From JABMPJ01 sp964345005 (GTDB lineage Bacteria > Verrucomicrobiota > Kiritimatiellia > UBA8416 > JABMPJ01): a stretch of DNA of 28,300 nt. A program made the translations under genes and the position numbers. Position 1 is the first letter of the stretch, and each line of letters starts with the position of its first letter. Positions 1-7,573 of this stretch are shown in pieces. The notes under the pieces are model-generated. The model was not told the DNA's origin. It worked only from the letters and a program-made list of their open reading frames with translations, and searched no databases. Location of the stretch: the NCBI GenBank assembly GCA_964345005.1, contig CAYFPQ010000039.1:1-28300 (forward strand), in the 5' to 3' direction.

Positions 1-223
1 TCATTTCACGGGTACACTACATATGGGGGGTACTTGAGTCAATCAGCCACCCACGAAAAACATTGCAAAACGCGCATAGGGAGATTCCCCATGAAAACAC
101 GGGCTTTATCGGGGTATTTCGCTGATGAGTCGTGCTGGGGAACCCGTGTTTGGGTATTTCCTTTTCAGCGTCAAGCCGCTAGTATGTGGCGCTTGATCGT
201 GAGAGGGAGCAGGGAGAGAAGCG
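1..223. other. Non-coding leader upstream of lysS with a 9-bp hairpin
   Basis: No convincing gene is seen here. An inverted repeat has arms AAACACGGG (95-103) and CCCGTGTTT (143-151). The words GGGTATTTC occur both inside the loop (112-120) and just after the right arm (152-160). A purine-rich ribosome binding site (AGGGAGAGAA) precedes the lysS ATG. The hairpin is not followed by a clean T-run, so it is not a textbook terminator. It could be a leader structure for lysS or the 3' end of an upstream transcript. Confidence 0.4.
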
Positions 224-1693
224 ATGAGCGAAGCACAGTCCGGGAATGAATATCGTGAGCAGCGCCTGGTTAATCTGGATGCGTTGCGGGAGATGGGGTA
301 TCCGCCGTACGGCAACGCCTTCAAGCGTACCGGTTCCCTGGCTGAACTGCGCGAGGGGTTCGAGGAAGGACGTGCCGTCACTGCCGCTGCCCGCCTGTCT
401 ACCATCCGCGATATGGGCAAGAGCATTTTTGCAGACCTGCGCGATGGCACGGATCGTTTTCAGGTATATGTCCATAAGAAGGAGATAGGCGCAGAGGCAT
501 TCAAAGCGTTCAAGCTCTTGGATCTGGGGGACCAGATTGGTGTCGAAGGTGAGCAGTTCACGACACGGACCGGCGAGCCGACCATCAAGGTGTCGAAGTG
601 GACGCTGCTCTCCAAGGCGATCCTTCCGCCGCCCGAGAAGTGGCACGGATTGAAAGACGTTGAGATGCGCTACCGTCAGCGCTACCTCGATCTCGTGGGC
701 AATCCCGAGGTGCGCGAGCTCTTCAACAAGCGTTCCGCCATGATCCGCGAGATTCGGCAGTACCTGGCTGACCGTGGTTTCATCGAAGTGGAAACCCCGA
801 TGCTGCATACTATCCCTGGCGGAGCTGCAGCAAAACCANNNNNNNNNNGCGCCGCTGCCAAGCCGTTCGTGACACACTACGGTGCACTGGGCTCCGATGT
901 GTACCTTCGTATCGCCCCTGAACTCTACCTGAAGCGGCTGCTCGTGGGCGGGTTCGACAAGGTGTTCGAGCTGAACCGCAACTTCAGGAACGAAGGACTC
1001 GACCGCACGCACAACCCCGAGTTCACCATGTTGGAGATATACGAGGCGTTCTCGGACGTCAACGGGATGCGCGAGTTGATCCAGGGCATGATCGTTCACA
1101 TGGCCGAAACCGTTTTCGGTGCGCTGACCGTGGGGGAGGGCGACACGGCGCTCGACCTGACGCCGCCATGGCGCGAAGCCACATATCATGAACTGATTCG
1201 CGAGAAGATGGGCGACGGCTGGTTCGATCTTTCACTCGACGATGCGCGTGCCAAGGCAGAAGCCGCCGGCCTCGACATCGACCCCGGGTGGGACATGCTG
1301 CTTGTGACGCATGAGGTCTACGAGAAGCTGATCGAGCCGGCCTTGCAGCAGCCCACGTTCGTTACGCGCTTGCCCGCCCAACTGGTTCCACTGGCCAAGG
1401 CGTGCCCGGACGACCCGTCGCTCGTGGATGTCTTCGAGCTGGTGATCCGTGGCCAGGAAGTGGCTCCGGCCTATACCGAGATGAACGACCCCATCGAACA
1501 GCGTCGCCGTTTCATGGAGCAGGCAGGCGAAGACGAGGAGAAGATCGATCGTGACTTTGTGACAGCACTCGAACACGGCATGCCGCCCGCGGGCGGTATG
1601 GGCGTCGGGATCGACCGCCTTATGATGATCCTATCCGGTGCCGAGGCCATCCGCGACGTCATTCTCTTTCCGCAACTCAAACAGAAGGATTGA
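224..1693 (+). CDS. lysS: Lysyl-tRNA synthetase, class II (contains assembly gap)
   Basis: Charges tRNA-Lys with lysine in the cytoplasm. The N-terminal OB-fold anticodon-binding domain covers about residues 20-165, including RDMGKSIFADLRD-type strands. The class II catalytic core follows: motif 2 region FELNRNFRNEGLDRTHNPEFT, and motif 3 region GMGVGIDRLMMIL near the C-terminus. The length of 489 residues is normal for bacterial LysRS. The start is supported by AGGGAGAGAA 4-5 bases upstream of ATG. Ten Ns (839-848) interrupt the segment that normally reads GGAAAKPF. AAAKP is present on both sides of the Ns with different codons, so the gap is probably a false spacer between two overlapping contig ends. 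The gene stands alone, with a repeat-filled spacer behind it. Confidence 0.97.
   Translation: MSEAQSGNEYREQRLVNLDALREMGYPPYGNAFKRTGSLAELREGFEEGRAVTAAARLSTIRDMGKSIFADLRDGTDRFQVYVHKKEIGAEAFKAFKLLDLGDQIGVEGEQFTTRTGEPTIKVSKWTLLSKAILPPPEKWHGLKDVEMRYRQRYLDLVGNPEVRELFNKRSAMIREIRQYLADRGFIEVETPMLHTIPGGAAAKPXXXXAAAKPFVTHYGALGSDVYLRIAPELYLKRLLVGGFDKVFELNRNFRNEGLDRTHNPEFTMLEIYEAFSDVNGMRELIQGMIVHMAETVFGALTVGEGDTALDLTPPWREATYHELIREKMGDGWFDLSLDDARAKAEAAGLDIDPGWDMLLVTHEVYEKLIEPALQQPTFVTRLPAQLVPLAKACPDDPSLVDVFELVIRGQEVAPAYTEMNDPIEQRRRFMEQAGEDEEKIDRDFVTALEHGMPPAGGMGVGIDRLMMILSGAEAIRDVILFPQLKQKD
839..848. other. Assembly gap (10 N)
   Basis: A run of exactly ten Ns inside lysS. The flanks encode the same peptide AAAKP twice, using GCTGCAGCAAAACC on the left and GCCGCTGCCAAGCC on the right. 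The real gene should have this motif once, so the flanks overlap in protein but not in nucleotide sequence. Confidence 0.95.
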
Positions 1694-1858
1694 TGCAGGA
1701 AGCAAGATGCAAGATTCAGGGAGCAAGATGCAGGATTCAGGACTCAAGATACAGGATGCATGGTTCGGGATCAGATCCGCGTCTTGAACTCTCTTAATCC
1801 TGTAGCCTTGAACCCTGAACCTTGAACCCTGAACCTTGAACCCTGAACCTTGAACCCG
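1694..1858. repeat. Word-like tandem repeats between lysS and lolC
   Basis: Two repeat vocabularies fill the spacer. At 1694-1760 variants of GCAAGATGCAGGATTCAGGA recur. At 1805-1857 the 14-mer TTGAACCCTGAACC repeats about 3.5 times, almost perfectly. The second block runs to within four bases of the lolC ATG and leaves no Shine-Dalgarno sequence. No coding potential is seen. Similar imperfect word repeats of other vocabularies fill several other spacers in this window. Confidence 0.85.
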
Positions 1859-1861
1859 CCC

Positions 1862-3088
1862 ATGCGCCTACCGTTTTCATTCTTTCTCGCGCTGAAGTAC
1901 CTGCGTCCCAAGCGCAGCTTTACTTCGGTTGTGACGGTCATCTCGGTGGTTGGGGTGTTGCTTGGCGTTGCAATCCTCGTGATCGTGCTCTCGGTCATGA
2001 CCGGTTTCGACAATATGTGGCGCCAGAAGATCCTGAGCTTCAAGCCTCATCTGATCGTTTCCAGTATGTACGGGCCTTTGGAGGAGGAAGAGCGCCTCTG
2101 CCAGGAGATCGAAGAGATAGATGGTGTTACCGGCGCGGCACCCAACGTTCAGACGCGCGTCTTGCTTCAGTATGAAGGACGTCTAATGGCGCCGGTGGTG
2201 CTGGGCGTGCCGTCGGAGCGGGTAGGGCGGATCAGCCGCGTGGCCGATCACATGTACCGGGGTTCATTCTCGCTCGACGACGACAGCATCGTCCTGGGCA
2301 TCGACCTCGCCGGAAGTATGGGAGTCCGAGTTGGCGATACGGTGCTCCTCTACAGCCCGATGAATGTCGTGTCGATGGACGAGATGTACCTGCCCGAGGA
2401 GCTTGTGGTCTCCGGTATCTTCGACATGGGCATGCGCGACTTCGATTCCGGGTTTGTTTTCACCTCGCTGGGTGTCGCGCGTGACCTCGTGGGGATGGAC
2501 AGCGGCGCTCACGGTATCTACGTAATGACCGATGATGCATTCCGTTTCGCCGACTACGCCTCGCTCGTGCGCGAGAAGCTTGGACCTGCCTACAGCATCC
2601 GCACCTGGCAAGAGGTCGACAGCCTGCTTTTCGATGCGCTGCGACACGAGAAGGCGATGATGTTCGTGCTTCTGGTCTTCATCACAATTGTCGCTATCTT
2701 CTGCGTCACGAACACGTTGATCGTAATTACCGTACAGAAGACCGGTGAGATCGGTGTGCTGAAGGCGCTGGGATTCTCCTCTTTCAAGATTATGAGTGCA
2801 TTCGTCTGGCTGGGCTGGATCCAGTGTCTGGTCGGAATAGTGGGTGGCATCGGCGCGGGCCTGCTGGTCTTGAATAACCTGGGCAATATTGTGGCCGCGC
2901 TTACGTCGATTGACGTTGAGGTGTTTCCCAAGGCGATCTATGGGCTGAGCGAGATTCCCTGGAGCACGTCGCCGCGGGAGATCGTGAATATTGCCGCCTT
3001 TGTCATGGTGTTCTGTACACTCTCCAGCATCTTGCCGGCGTACCGGGCTGCGCGGCTCGATCCGGTGCAGGCGCTACGACAAGAGTAG
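1862..3088 (+). CDS. LolC/LolE-type lipoprotein-releasing ABC permease
   Basis: Inner-membrane permease of the Lol system, which extracts outer-membrane-bound lipoproteins and hands them to LolA. At 408 residues it matches the LolC/E family. An N-terminal membrane helix (about residues 20-50, VVTVISVVGVLLGVAILVIV) is followed by a periplasmic MacB-like domain (about 50-260) and three more helices near 270-300, 315-350 and 370-395, the FtsX domain. The C-terminal PAYRAARLDPVQALRQE is the usual ending of this family. The chosen ATG starts MRLPFSFFLALKYLRPKR, as in LolC/E. A TTG 12 bases upstream lies within the tandem repeat and is less likely. A lolD-type ATPase follows after 218 bases. With only one permease here, it could serve as LolC, LolE or a homodimeric LolF-like subunit. 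Confidence 0.93.
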   Translation: MRLPFSFFLALKYLRPKRSFTSVVTVISVVGVLLGVAILVIVLSVMTGFDNMWRQKILSFKPHLIVSSMYGPLEEEERLCQEIEEIDGVTGAAPNVQTRVLLQYEGRLMAPVVLGVPSERVGRISRVADHMYRGSFSLDDDSIVLGIDLAGSMGVRVGDTVLLYSPMNVVSMDEMYLPEELVVSGIFDMGMRDFDSGFVFTSLGVARDLVGMDSGAHGIYVMTDDAFRFADYASLVREKLGPAYSIRTWQEVDSLLFDALRHEKAMMFVLLVFITIVAIFCVTNTLIVITVQKTGEIGVLKALGFSSFKIMSAFVWLGWIQCLVGIVGGIGAGLLVLNNLGNIVAALTSIDVEVFPKAIYGLSEIPWSTSPREIVNIAAFVMVFCTLSSILPAYRAARLDPVQALRQE

Positions 3089-3094
3089 CTCCGG

Positions 3095-3166
3095 CCAAGA
3101 GGTGGGGCTCGCGCCCGGCCGTCCCGGAATACCGGGCCGCCAAGGAGCGCGACTCCTACCCCTTGG
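3095..3166. repeat. REP-like imperfect palindrome, 3' of lolC
   Basis: GC-rich inverted repeat. The left arm (3095-3114) pairs with the right arm (3147-3166) at 16 of 20 positions. Inside it CCCGG-AATA-CCGGG forms an inner stem. The right-arm word GCGACTCCTACC resembles GCGACCCCTACC near 27507-27517, beside the transposase remnant. It may be a non-autonomous REP element. Confidence 0.5.
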
Positions 3167-3306
3167 CCTCCGCTGAGGGTAGGGGCAGACCGGGGGTGAC
3201 CGGGGATGTGGGGAAGTTGAGGGAGAGAGGGAAGCCTCTCCACTTGGAAGTTGGATGTTCCTTGTTGATATTGAGTGTTGAAAGCAGCCTTTGATTAGCG
3301 GAAGTC
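3167..3306. other. lolC-lolD spacer, lower-complexity
   Basis: No gene is seen. After the palindrome there is a G-rich stretch (3178-3240). A short word-repeat block built from TTGGA/TTGAT/TTGAG (GTTGGATGTTCC, GTTGATATTGAGTGTTG) follows at about 3245-3280, ending just before the lolD start. Confidence 0.4.
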
Positions 3307-3990
3307 ATGTTGTTGAAAGCCAATAATCTGAGCAAGACCTACCACCTGGGCAAGGCAACCATCGAGGTGTTGCGTGGGGCCCGGTTGACGGTCGAGGACG
3401 GCGAGAGCGTGGCCATCGTTGGCGCAAGCGGTGCCGGCAAGAGCACACTGCTCCACATTTTGGGAGGACTCGACCGTCCTGACGAGGGAACCGTTGCTGT
3501 GTCCGGTAACGATATCTACGGAATGAACCGGGGGCGTCGCACCCGGTTGCGCGCTACGGATATCGGGTTCGTGTTTCAGTCCTACCATCTCATGCCGGAG
3601 ATGGACCTGTTGGAGAATGTCGTGCTTCCCGCTATGGCGTTGCCCGACTGGTTTCACCGTGCCGGCCGTGCCCGTGGGCGGGCGAGGGAGCTGCTTGGAG
3701 CCGTCGGGCTGGCTGATCGCTCGCGGCATCTTCCGATGGAACTGTCCGGAGGGGAGCAGCAGCGTGCGGCATTGGCCCGCGCGCTCATGAACGCACCACG
3801 TCTCGTGCTGGCCGACGAACCGACCGGAAATCTGGACGATGAGACAGGCAACCGCGTTCTGGACCTGCTCCTGTCGCTGACGCGCAACGAGGGTCACGCA
3901 CTGGTGATGGTTACGCACAACCAGCGTGTGGCCGAAAGATGCGATCGCGTCCTCCATCTCTCCGATGGAGGTATCCTCCCGCTGGACTAG
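3307..3990 (+). CDS. lolD: LolD-type lipoprotein export ATP-binding protein
   Basis: ABC ATPase that powers lipoprotein release by the LolC/E permease encoded just upstream. Its 227 residues fit the family. Motifs in order: Walker A GASGAGKSTLL (about residues 39-49), Q-loop in IGFVFQSYHLMPEMD, signature LSGGEQQRAALARAL, Walker B LVLADEPTGNLD, and H-loop VMVTHNQ. The FQSYHLMPEMDLLENV segment is typical of the LolD/MacB branch. The upstream sequence AGCGGAAGTC gives a weak ribosome binding site. It is probably co-transcribed with the permease despite the 218-base repeat-bearing spacer. Confidence 0.94.
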   Translation: MLLKANNLSKTYHLGKATIEVLRGARLTVEDGESVAIVGASGAGKSTLLHILGGLDRPDEGTVAVSGNDIYGMNRGRRTRLRATDIGFVFQSYHLMPEMDLLENVVLPAMALPDWFHRAGRARGRARELLGAVGLADRSRHLPMELSGGEQQRAALARALMNAPRLVLADEPTGNLDDETGNRVLDLLLSLTRNEGHALVMVTHNQRVAERCDRVLHLSDGGILPLD

Positions 3991-4013
3991 CTCGAGTCTG
4001 TTCAGAAAGGGCT

Positions 4014-4145
4014 GGTAGGGCGAGCCGTCCCGGCGAGCCGGGCGCAAGCGGAGGCGCATGGTGTGCTGTTCGAGCCTGTCGGCATCTCATGCTCGAAACA
4101 TGCGCATTCCTTGCTCGCGGCTCGCCGGGGACGGCTCGCCCTACC
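4014..4145. repeat. 132-bp nested inverted repeat between convergent lolD and apgM
   Basis: The left arm (4014-4040, starting GGTAGGGCGAGCCGTCC) is matched in reverse complement by 4118-4145 with a single one-base gap. Inside it a second inverted repeat pairs GCGCATG...TTCGAGC (about 4054-4074) with GCTCGAA..CATGCGC (4091-4105). The element lies between the stop codons of two converging genes. It could act as a two-way transcription barrier or be a REPIN-type mobile repeat. Confidence 0.75.
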
Positions 4146-4190
4146 TTCCTGTTGCAGTACTTCTCGGCTCCAAACCCCCTCTCGAGGGGT

Positions 4191-5411
4191 CTAGTTAGCC
4201 GCCCCGAAAAGGTGCGCCATCAAGTCCGGGCCGCGCATGTGGTCCAACCCTCCGTCAAGGCAGGCGGACTCGTCGAACGTGAGCACGTTATCGGGTTCTG
4301 CTTCCGGATCATGGATCGCGACCGGCACGGGGATGCGCGTGTGCTTGCCGATCCGAATCGGAACCGGATGGTCAGGAAGTACAACGGTGCGGACGTCATT
4401 GTCGATACCGTTCAGCACGCGTTCTACCACCCGCCGATCAAAGTCCTCGATGGCCGAAATCTTAAGGTCCAGATCCTGCGCGTGCGATACCTCGTCGATC
4501 GCCTCAACATGCAAGTACACCAGGTCATGCGAGCGGATGGCTTCGATCGCCGCATCCGCCTTGCCCTCATAGTTGGTGTCAATGTATCCAGTGGCGCCCT
4601 CAACCGGGATGGGGGTCATGCCAAGACAGACGCCAAGACCGGTGATAACGTCCACGGCCGAGATCACGGCGCTGGTAATACCGTACTTGTCTTTGAGCGA
4701 CCGGATAGCGCCCGCACGGCCGCCGCTCCACGGCCAGATGCCGTTAGCAGGGGGATGGCCTTCAGCGATCAGCTTCGCCACGACGCCGCTGTTCTGCAGT
4801 ACGGCAGGGGCCTCCGCAATCAAGCGACGCAACAGAGCGGCAGTGGACTCAGCTTCAGGCGCCCTGGCCTTCGGCAGATGTTCGCTCACCGGGTTGCCAT
4901 GATTGTCATCCGGTTTATCGGTGGCGACGTCCGGGGAGTACTCCGGGCCGGAAAGGATCAAGATGTTCCGGTAGCTCACACCACTGTGGAAGCGGACGGT
5001 CGGCGTAGCAAATGCCTCGTTGAGAAGGTCGATGAGCTGTGCCGCCGGTGCGGGGTCGATGTGACCGCCGGAGAAATCGCGGAGAATTCCATCATCAGTG
5101 GTGGTCAGGTTGACGCGGAACGCAACATCATCGGGGCCCAGCGGAATGCCGCGACCGGCGGCCTCCAGTGCACCGCGCCCGCAGTAGTCGGTCTTCAACT
5201 CGCAGCCAAGGACCGACATGTTGGCCACGTCGCTGCTTGTTGGGAATCCCTCTGGCAGGGTCAGGAGTGTGCCGCTCTGTCCCTCGCGCGCAATCGAATC
5301 CATCGCAGGAGTCCGAGCAGCCTGCAGCGGGGTCCGGTTTTCAAGACTTTCAATCGGCTCATCGGCCATGCCGTCGCCGAGAAAAATGATGGTCTTCTTC
5401 GGGGTGCTCAT
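4191..5411 (-). CDS. apgM: 2,3-bisphosphoglycerate-independent phosphoglycerate mutase (archaeal type)
   Basis: Interconverts 3- and 2-phosphoglycerate in glycolysis and gluconeogenesis. It belongs to the alkaline phosphatase superfamily ApgM branch, not the GpmI branch; its 406 residues fit ApgM. Visible landmarks are the metal-binding FLGDGMAD at the N-terminus, the nucleophile serine region TSSDVANMSVLG (about residues 59-70), HVEAIDEVSHAQD and VVLPDHPVP carrying C-terminal metal ligands, and DGGLDHMRGPDLM near the end. It is transcribed towards lolD and away from the coiled-coil protein gene. The long opposite-strand reading frame over this gene is only its shadow. Confidence 0.95.
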   Translation of the reverse strand: MSTPKKTIIFLGDGMADEPIESLENRTPLQAARTPAMDSIAREGQSGTLLTLPEGFPTSSDVANMSVLGCELKTDYCGRGALEAAGRGIPLGPDDVAFRVNLTTTDDGILRDFSGGHIDPAPAAQLIDLLNEAFATPTVRFHSGVSYRNILILSGPEYSPDVATDKPDDNHGNPVSEHLPKARAPEAESTAALLRRLIAEAPAVLQNSGVVAKLIAEGHPPANGIWPWSGGRAGAIRSLKDKYGITSAVISAVDVITGLGVCLGMTPIPVEGATGYIDTNYEGKADAAIEAIRSHDLVYLHVEAIDEVSHAQDLDLKISAIEDFDRRVVERVLNGIDNDVRTVVLPDHPVPIRIGKHTRIPVPVAIHDPEAEPDNVLTFDESACLDGGLDHMRGPDLMAHLFGAAN

Positions 5412-5518
5412 GGCGGCAAAGTATGCCTGTCACGATGCGTGATGTCCAGAGCGGCCTACTTCCGCCACCCGCCACTCGCCCCGCGGCGATCTCTTTGCCG
5501 CCCTGTTTCCAAACGCGG

Positions 5519-5548
5519 TTGATATCCTCGGGTCTCGAGTGGTAGAGT
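5519..5548 (+). promoter_or_regulatory. Possible sigma-70 promoter for the coiled-coil protein
   Basis: TTGATA (5519-5524), an 18-base spacer and TAGAGT (5543-5548), followed by a strong AAGGGGAG ribosome binding site before ATG 5576. Read by eye only. Confidence 0.35.
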
Positions 5549-5575
5549 GGCGTCGAACAGGGAAGGGGAGCAGCC

Positions 5576-5959
5576 ATGAGCGAAGACATCCCACAGGACG
5601 AGAAGATCGCACGCGTGTCGCCCGAGGAATACATGAAGGTCGAGCTTGAGCTCGAACGCGAGAAGATTGCACTCGAACGGGAAAGGCTTTCCCATGAACG
5701 GGAAAAGCTCTCGCTTGAGCGGGTCAAGATGCAGGCCGACTCCGAGTTCTTCGACAGTCGCCGTCGCTACGTTGTCGTGCCTCCCCTGGCACTCGCCGTG
5801 GCGGCGTTCTTCCTCTTGATCGGACTTGGACTGGGCGCCTACCTCCTCAAGGATAGCGGCATCCGCGTAGGACGCAGGACCGAAGCCCCGATCCACCTCA
5901 AAGCCGAGATCGACGGCATCGAGCGCGAAGGCACCGCCTACCTGCTCTTTGTGAAGTGA
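5576..5959 (+). CDS. Small coiled-coil single-pass membrane protein, function unknown
   Basis: 127 residues. The start is set by AAGGGGAG eight bases upstream of ATG. Residues about 15-55 are a highly charged E/R/K heptad-rich coiled coil (VELELEREKIALERERLSHE...). A short linker follows, then one hydrophobic helix at about residues 64-88 (VVVPPLALAVAAFFLLIGLGLGAYLL) and a 35-residue tail that is probably extracytoplasmic. There are no catalytic motifs, and I do not recognise a named family. It sits 77 bases upstream of rex on the same strand, but rex appears to have its own promoter. A role in oligomeric scaffolding at the membrane is possible but unproven. Confidence 0.8.
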   Translation: MSEDIPQDEKIARVSPEEYMKVELELEREKIALERERLSHEREKLSLERVKMQADSEFFDSRRRYVVVPPLALAVAAFFLLIGLGLGAYLLKDSGIRVGRRTEAPIHLKAEIDGIEREGTAYLLFVK

Positions 5960-6000
5960 CAGGATAGTCCGGCGCGCTTCTGCGTTGCCAAGCTCTCTCC

Positions 6001-6029
6001 TTGCCTGGTTGAACTCCGGCTGCTATCGT
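6001..6029 (+). promoter_or_regulatory. Putative rex promoter producing a leaderless transcript
   Basis: TTGCCT (6001-6006), exactly 17 bases, TATCGT (6024-6029). The expected transcription start falls at about 6036-6037, which is the rex ATG (6037). This agrees with the absence of any Shine-Dalgarno sequence before rex. Confidence 0.5.
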
Positions 6030-6043
6030 TAAACTTATGACGA
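6026..6043. promoter_or_regulatory. Putative Rex operator overlapping the rex start
   Basis: TCGTTAA-ACTT-ATGACGA. The left half is identical to the half-site inferred from the hydB operator. The right half matches its mirror at five of seven positions. It overlaps the -10 element and the start codon, as expected for autoregulation. The known Rex consensus is TTGTTAA-N4-TTAACAA or close variants, so this is a shifted (TCG) version. Confidence 0.5.
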
Positions 6044-6669
6044 ATGATAACAAGACTGTTCCTCCGGCTGTTCTGAAGCGGTTTACGCACTACTACGCTA
6101 CCGTTCAGGGCATGCGCGCCGATGAGGTCGAGTGGGTGAGCTCCACGGAGATTGCCGATGCGCTTGGACTTACCAGCTCGACCGTACGGCAAGACCTCTC
6201 GTATCTCGATTTCGCAGGCGTTTCGAAGCGAGGGTATGAGACCGAAGGACTGGAGGTCGCCCTGGCACGCGCGCTGGGTGCAGATAAGGTCTGGAACATG
6301 CTCATCGTGGGTGCCGGTAACCTCGGGCGAGCCCTTGCACTTCACCAGGAGTTCAAGCGGCGTGGTTTTTTCATCCGTGCGGTGTGCGATGCGGACGTGT
6401 TCAAGACCGGACTGAAACTCGGCGACCTCGAGGTGCACCGCATGCACCACGTTCCGGAGCTCGTGCGAAAACACCGTATCGATATCGGGGTAATTGCGGT
6501 GCCGGCATCAGCCGCCCAGGAAGTGGCCGATCTGTTGGTCGAAGCCGGGGTGAAAGGACTGTTCAACCTATCGCCGGTTCTTGTGAATGTTCCTGATGAC
6601 ATCGCCGTCACCGACGCCCAGATCACCGCCAGCCTTCAAGAGCTCACCCACGCTCTGATGGGTAGATAG
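6037..6669 (+). CDS. rex: Redox-sensing transcriptional repressor Rex
   Basis: Represses fermentation, hydrogen and respiratory genes and leaves DNA when NADH is high. Its 210 residues match the family. The N-terminal winged-helix (about residues 5-75) contains VSSTEIADALGLTSSTVRQDLSYL, the Rex recognition region. The C-terminal Rossmann fold begins LIVGAGNLGRAL (about 89-100), the NAD(H)-binding glycine motif, and continues through VIAVPA and NLSPV to a C-terminal helix that swaps between subunits. No Shine-Dalgarno is present; a promoter spaced to start transcription at the ATG suggests a leaderless message. Its likely targets include the hydrogenase operon, whose promoter carries a matching inverted repeat 15 kb away. 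It converges on hypB across a repeat-bearing spacer. Confidence 0.96.
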   Translation: MTNDNKTVPPAVLKRFTHYYATVQGMRADEVEWVSSTEIADALGLTSSTVRQDLSYLDFAGVSKRGYETEGLEVALARALGADKVWNMLIVGAGNLGRALALHQEFKRRGFFIRAVCDADVFKTGLKLGDLEVHRMHHVPELVRKHRIDIGVIAVPASAAQEVADLLVEAGVKGLFNLSPVLVNVPDDIAVTDAQITASLQELTHALMGR

Positions 6670-6802
6670 AGTTCTGGACTGAGAGTTCTGAGTTGGCTAT
6701 TGGTAAACCACCAACGACACCAAGGGTGGCGGAACCGCAGGGCACACCTGCGAATCAAAGTGGTGTTCCGATTCTGAGAACTCGCAGCACAGAACTCACA
6801 AC
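6670..6802. repeat. Inverted word repeats between convergent rex and hypB
   Basis: The left end uses AGTTCTG-type words (AGAGTTCTGAGTTGG, 6683-6697). The right end carries their complement (CAGAACTCACAACTCAAC, about 6791-6808). In between lie a GACACCA...TGGTGTTC inverted repeat and an inner CGCAGG-GCACA-CCTGCG hairpin (about 6737-6753). It holds no gene and could terminate transcription from both sides. Confidence 0.6.
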
Positions 6803-7573
6803 TCAACAGAGTTTCTCAAGGTATTCGATCCACTCATCCATGCCGTCACCGGCCTTGGCGCTCAACTCGAAAACGAACATGCCGGGGTGGATCTTGCGGA
6901 GGTTCTCGCGACACGCTTCCATGTTGAAGTCGAGATGTGGGAGTAGGTCTGTCTTCGTTACCACCGCTACCGGAGCCAGCGAGAAGAGCGAGGGGTACTT
7001 GACTGGCTTGTCTTCGCCCTCAGTCACCGACAGCAGTGCAACCTTGAAGTGCTCGCCGAGGTCGAACGCGGTCGGACAGACCAGGTTGCCGACATTCTCA
7101 ATAAAAAGGAGCTTAGTGTCGTCGCCGATGACCTCTTCAAAGAGGTCACCCACGCGCTGGGCCTCCAGGTGACATGCGCTCTGCGTTTCGATTTGGCGCA
7201 CTGGTGCGCCCTTACCCTCAAGGCGCTTGGCATCGTTATCCGTCTGCTGGTCGCCGGTAATCACGGCACAGCCGATCCTGCCCTGCAACCGTTCGAGTGT
7301 GCGCTCCAGCAGGTAGGTCTTGCCGGTTCCCGGCGCCGAGATCAGGTTGATGGCCGTGACGCCGCGCTCTGCCAGCCAGGCACGGTTGCGCGTAGCGAGT
7401 TCCTCGTTGCGCGAGAGGACCTTTTCGCGCACGGAGAGCACCAGCTTCTCGTCGTGGCTGTGAGTATGATCGTGCGCACGACCATGGGAATGGTCGTGGC
7501 TGTGTCCATGCGCGTGGTCGTGATCGTGTGTATGTGTGTGGCCTACCTCGCCACATCCGCATTCGTCACACAT
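6803..7573 (-). CDS. hypB: Hydrogenase nickel incorporation GTPase HypB
   Basis: GTPase that delivers nickel to the hydrogenase large subunit together with HypA. The N-terminus MCDECGCG is the high-affinity nickel site, followed by a long His/Asp stretch (about residues 12-43) that probably stores nickel. The G domain has P-loop SAPGTGKT, ITGDQQTDNDA, FIENVGNLVCP (the nickel/zinc Cys of the G domain) and VTKTDLLPH (NKxD-type). Two ATGs lie six bases apart. I chose 7573 because HypB proteins start MCxxCGC; this gives 256 residues and an eight-base overlap with the end of hypA, implying coupled translation. It is the last gene of hypE-hypA-hypB. Confidence 0.96.
   Translation of the reverse strand: MCDECGCGEVGHTHTHDHDHAHGHSHDHSHGRAHDHTHSHDEKLVLSVREKVLSRNEELATRNRAWLAERGVTAINLISAPGTGKTYLLERTLERLQGRIGCAVITGDQQTDNDAKRLEGKGAPVRQIETQSACHLEAQRVGDLFEEVIGDDTKLLFIENVGNLVCPTAFDLGEHFKVALLSVTEGEDKPVKYPSLFSLAPVAVVTKTDLLPHLDFNMEACRENLRKIHPGMFVFELSAKAGDGMDEWIEYLEKLC

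Noticed and set aside
179..1189. Minus-strand open frame over lysS
   Set aside because: Shadow of lysS; crosses the N gap and resembles no family.
3939..5522. Long plus-strand open frame (527 codons) opposite apgM
   Set aside because: It is the antisense of a clear ApgM gene in GC-rich codons; its translation shows no domain.
7435..7565. Tandem-repeat-looking ATGGTCGTG-type DNA
   Set aside because: It is simply the His/Asp-rich nickel-binding region of HypB on the other strand, not a separate repeat element.
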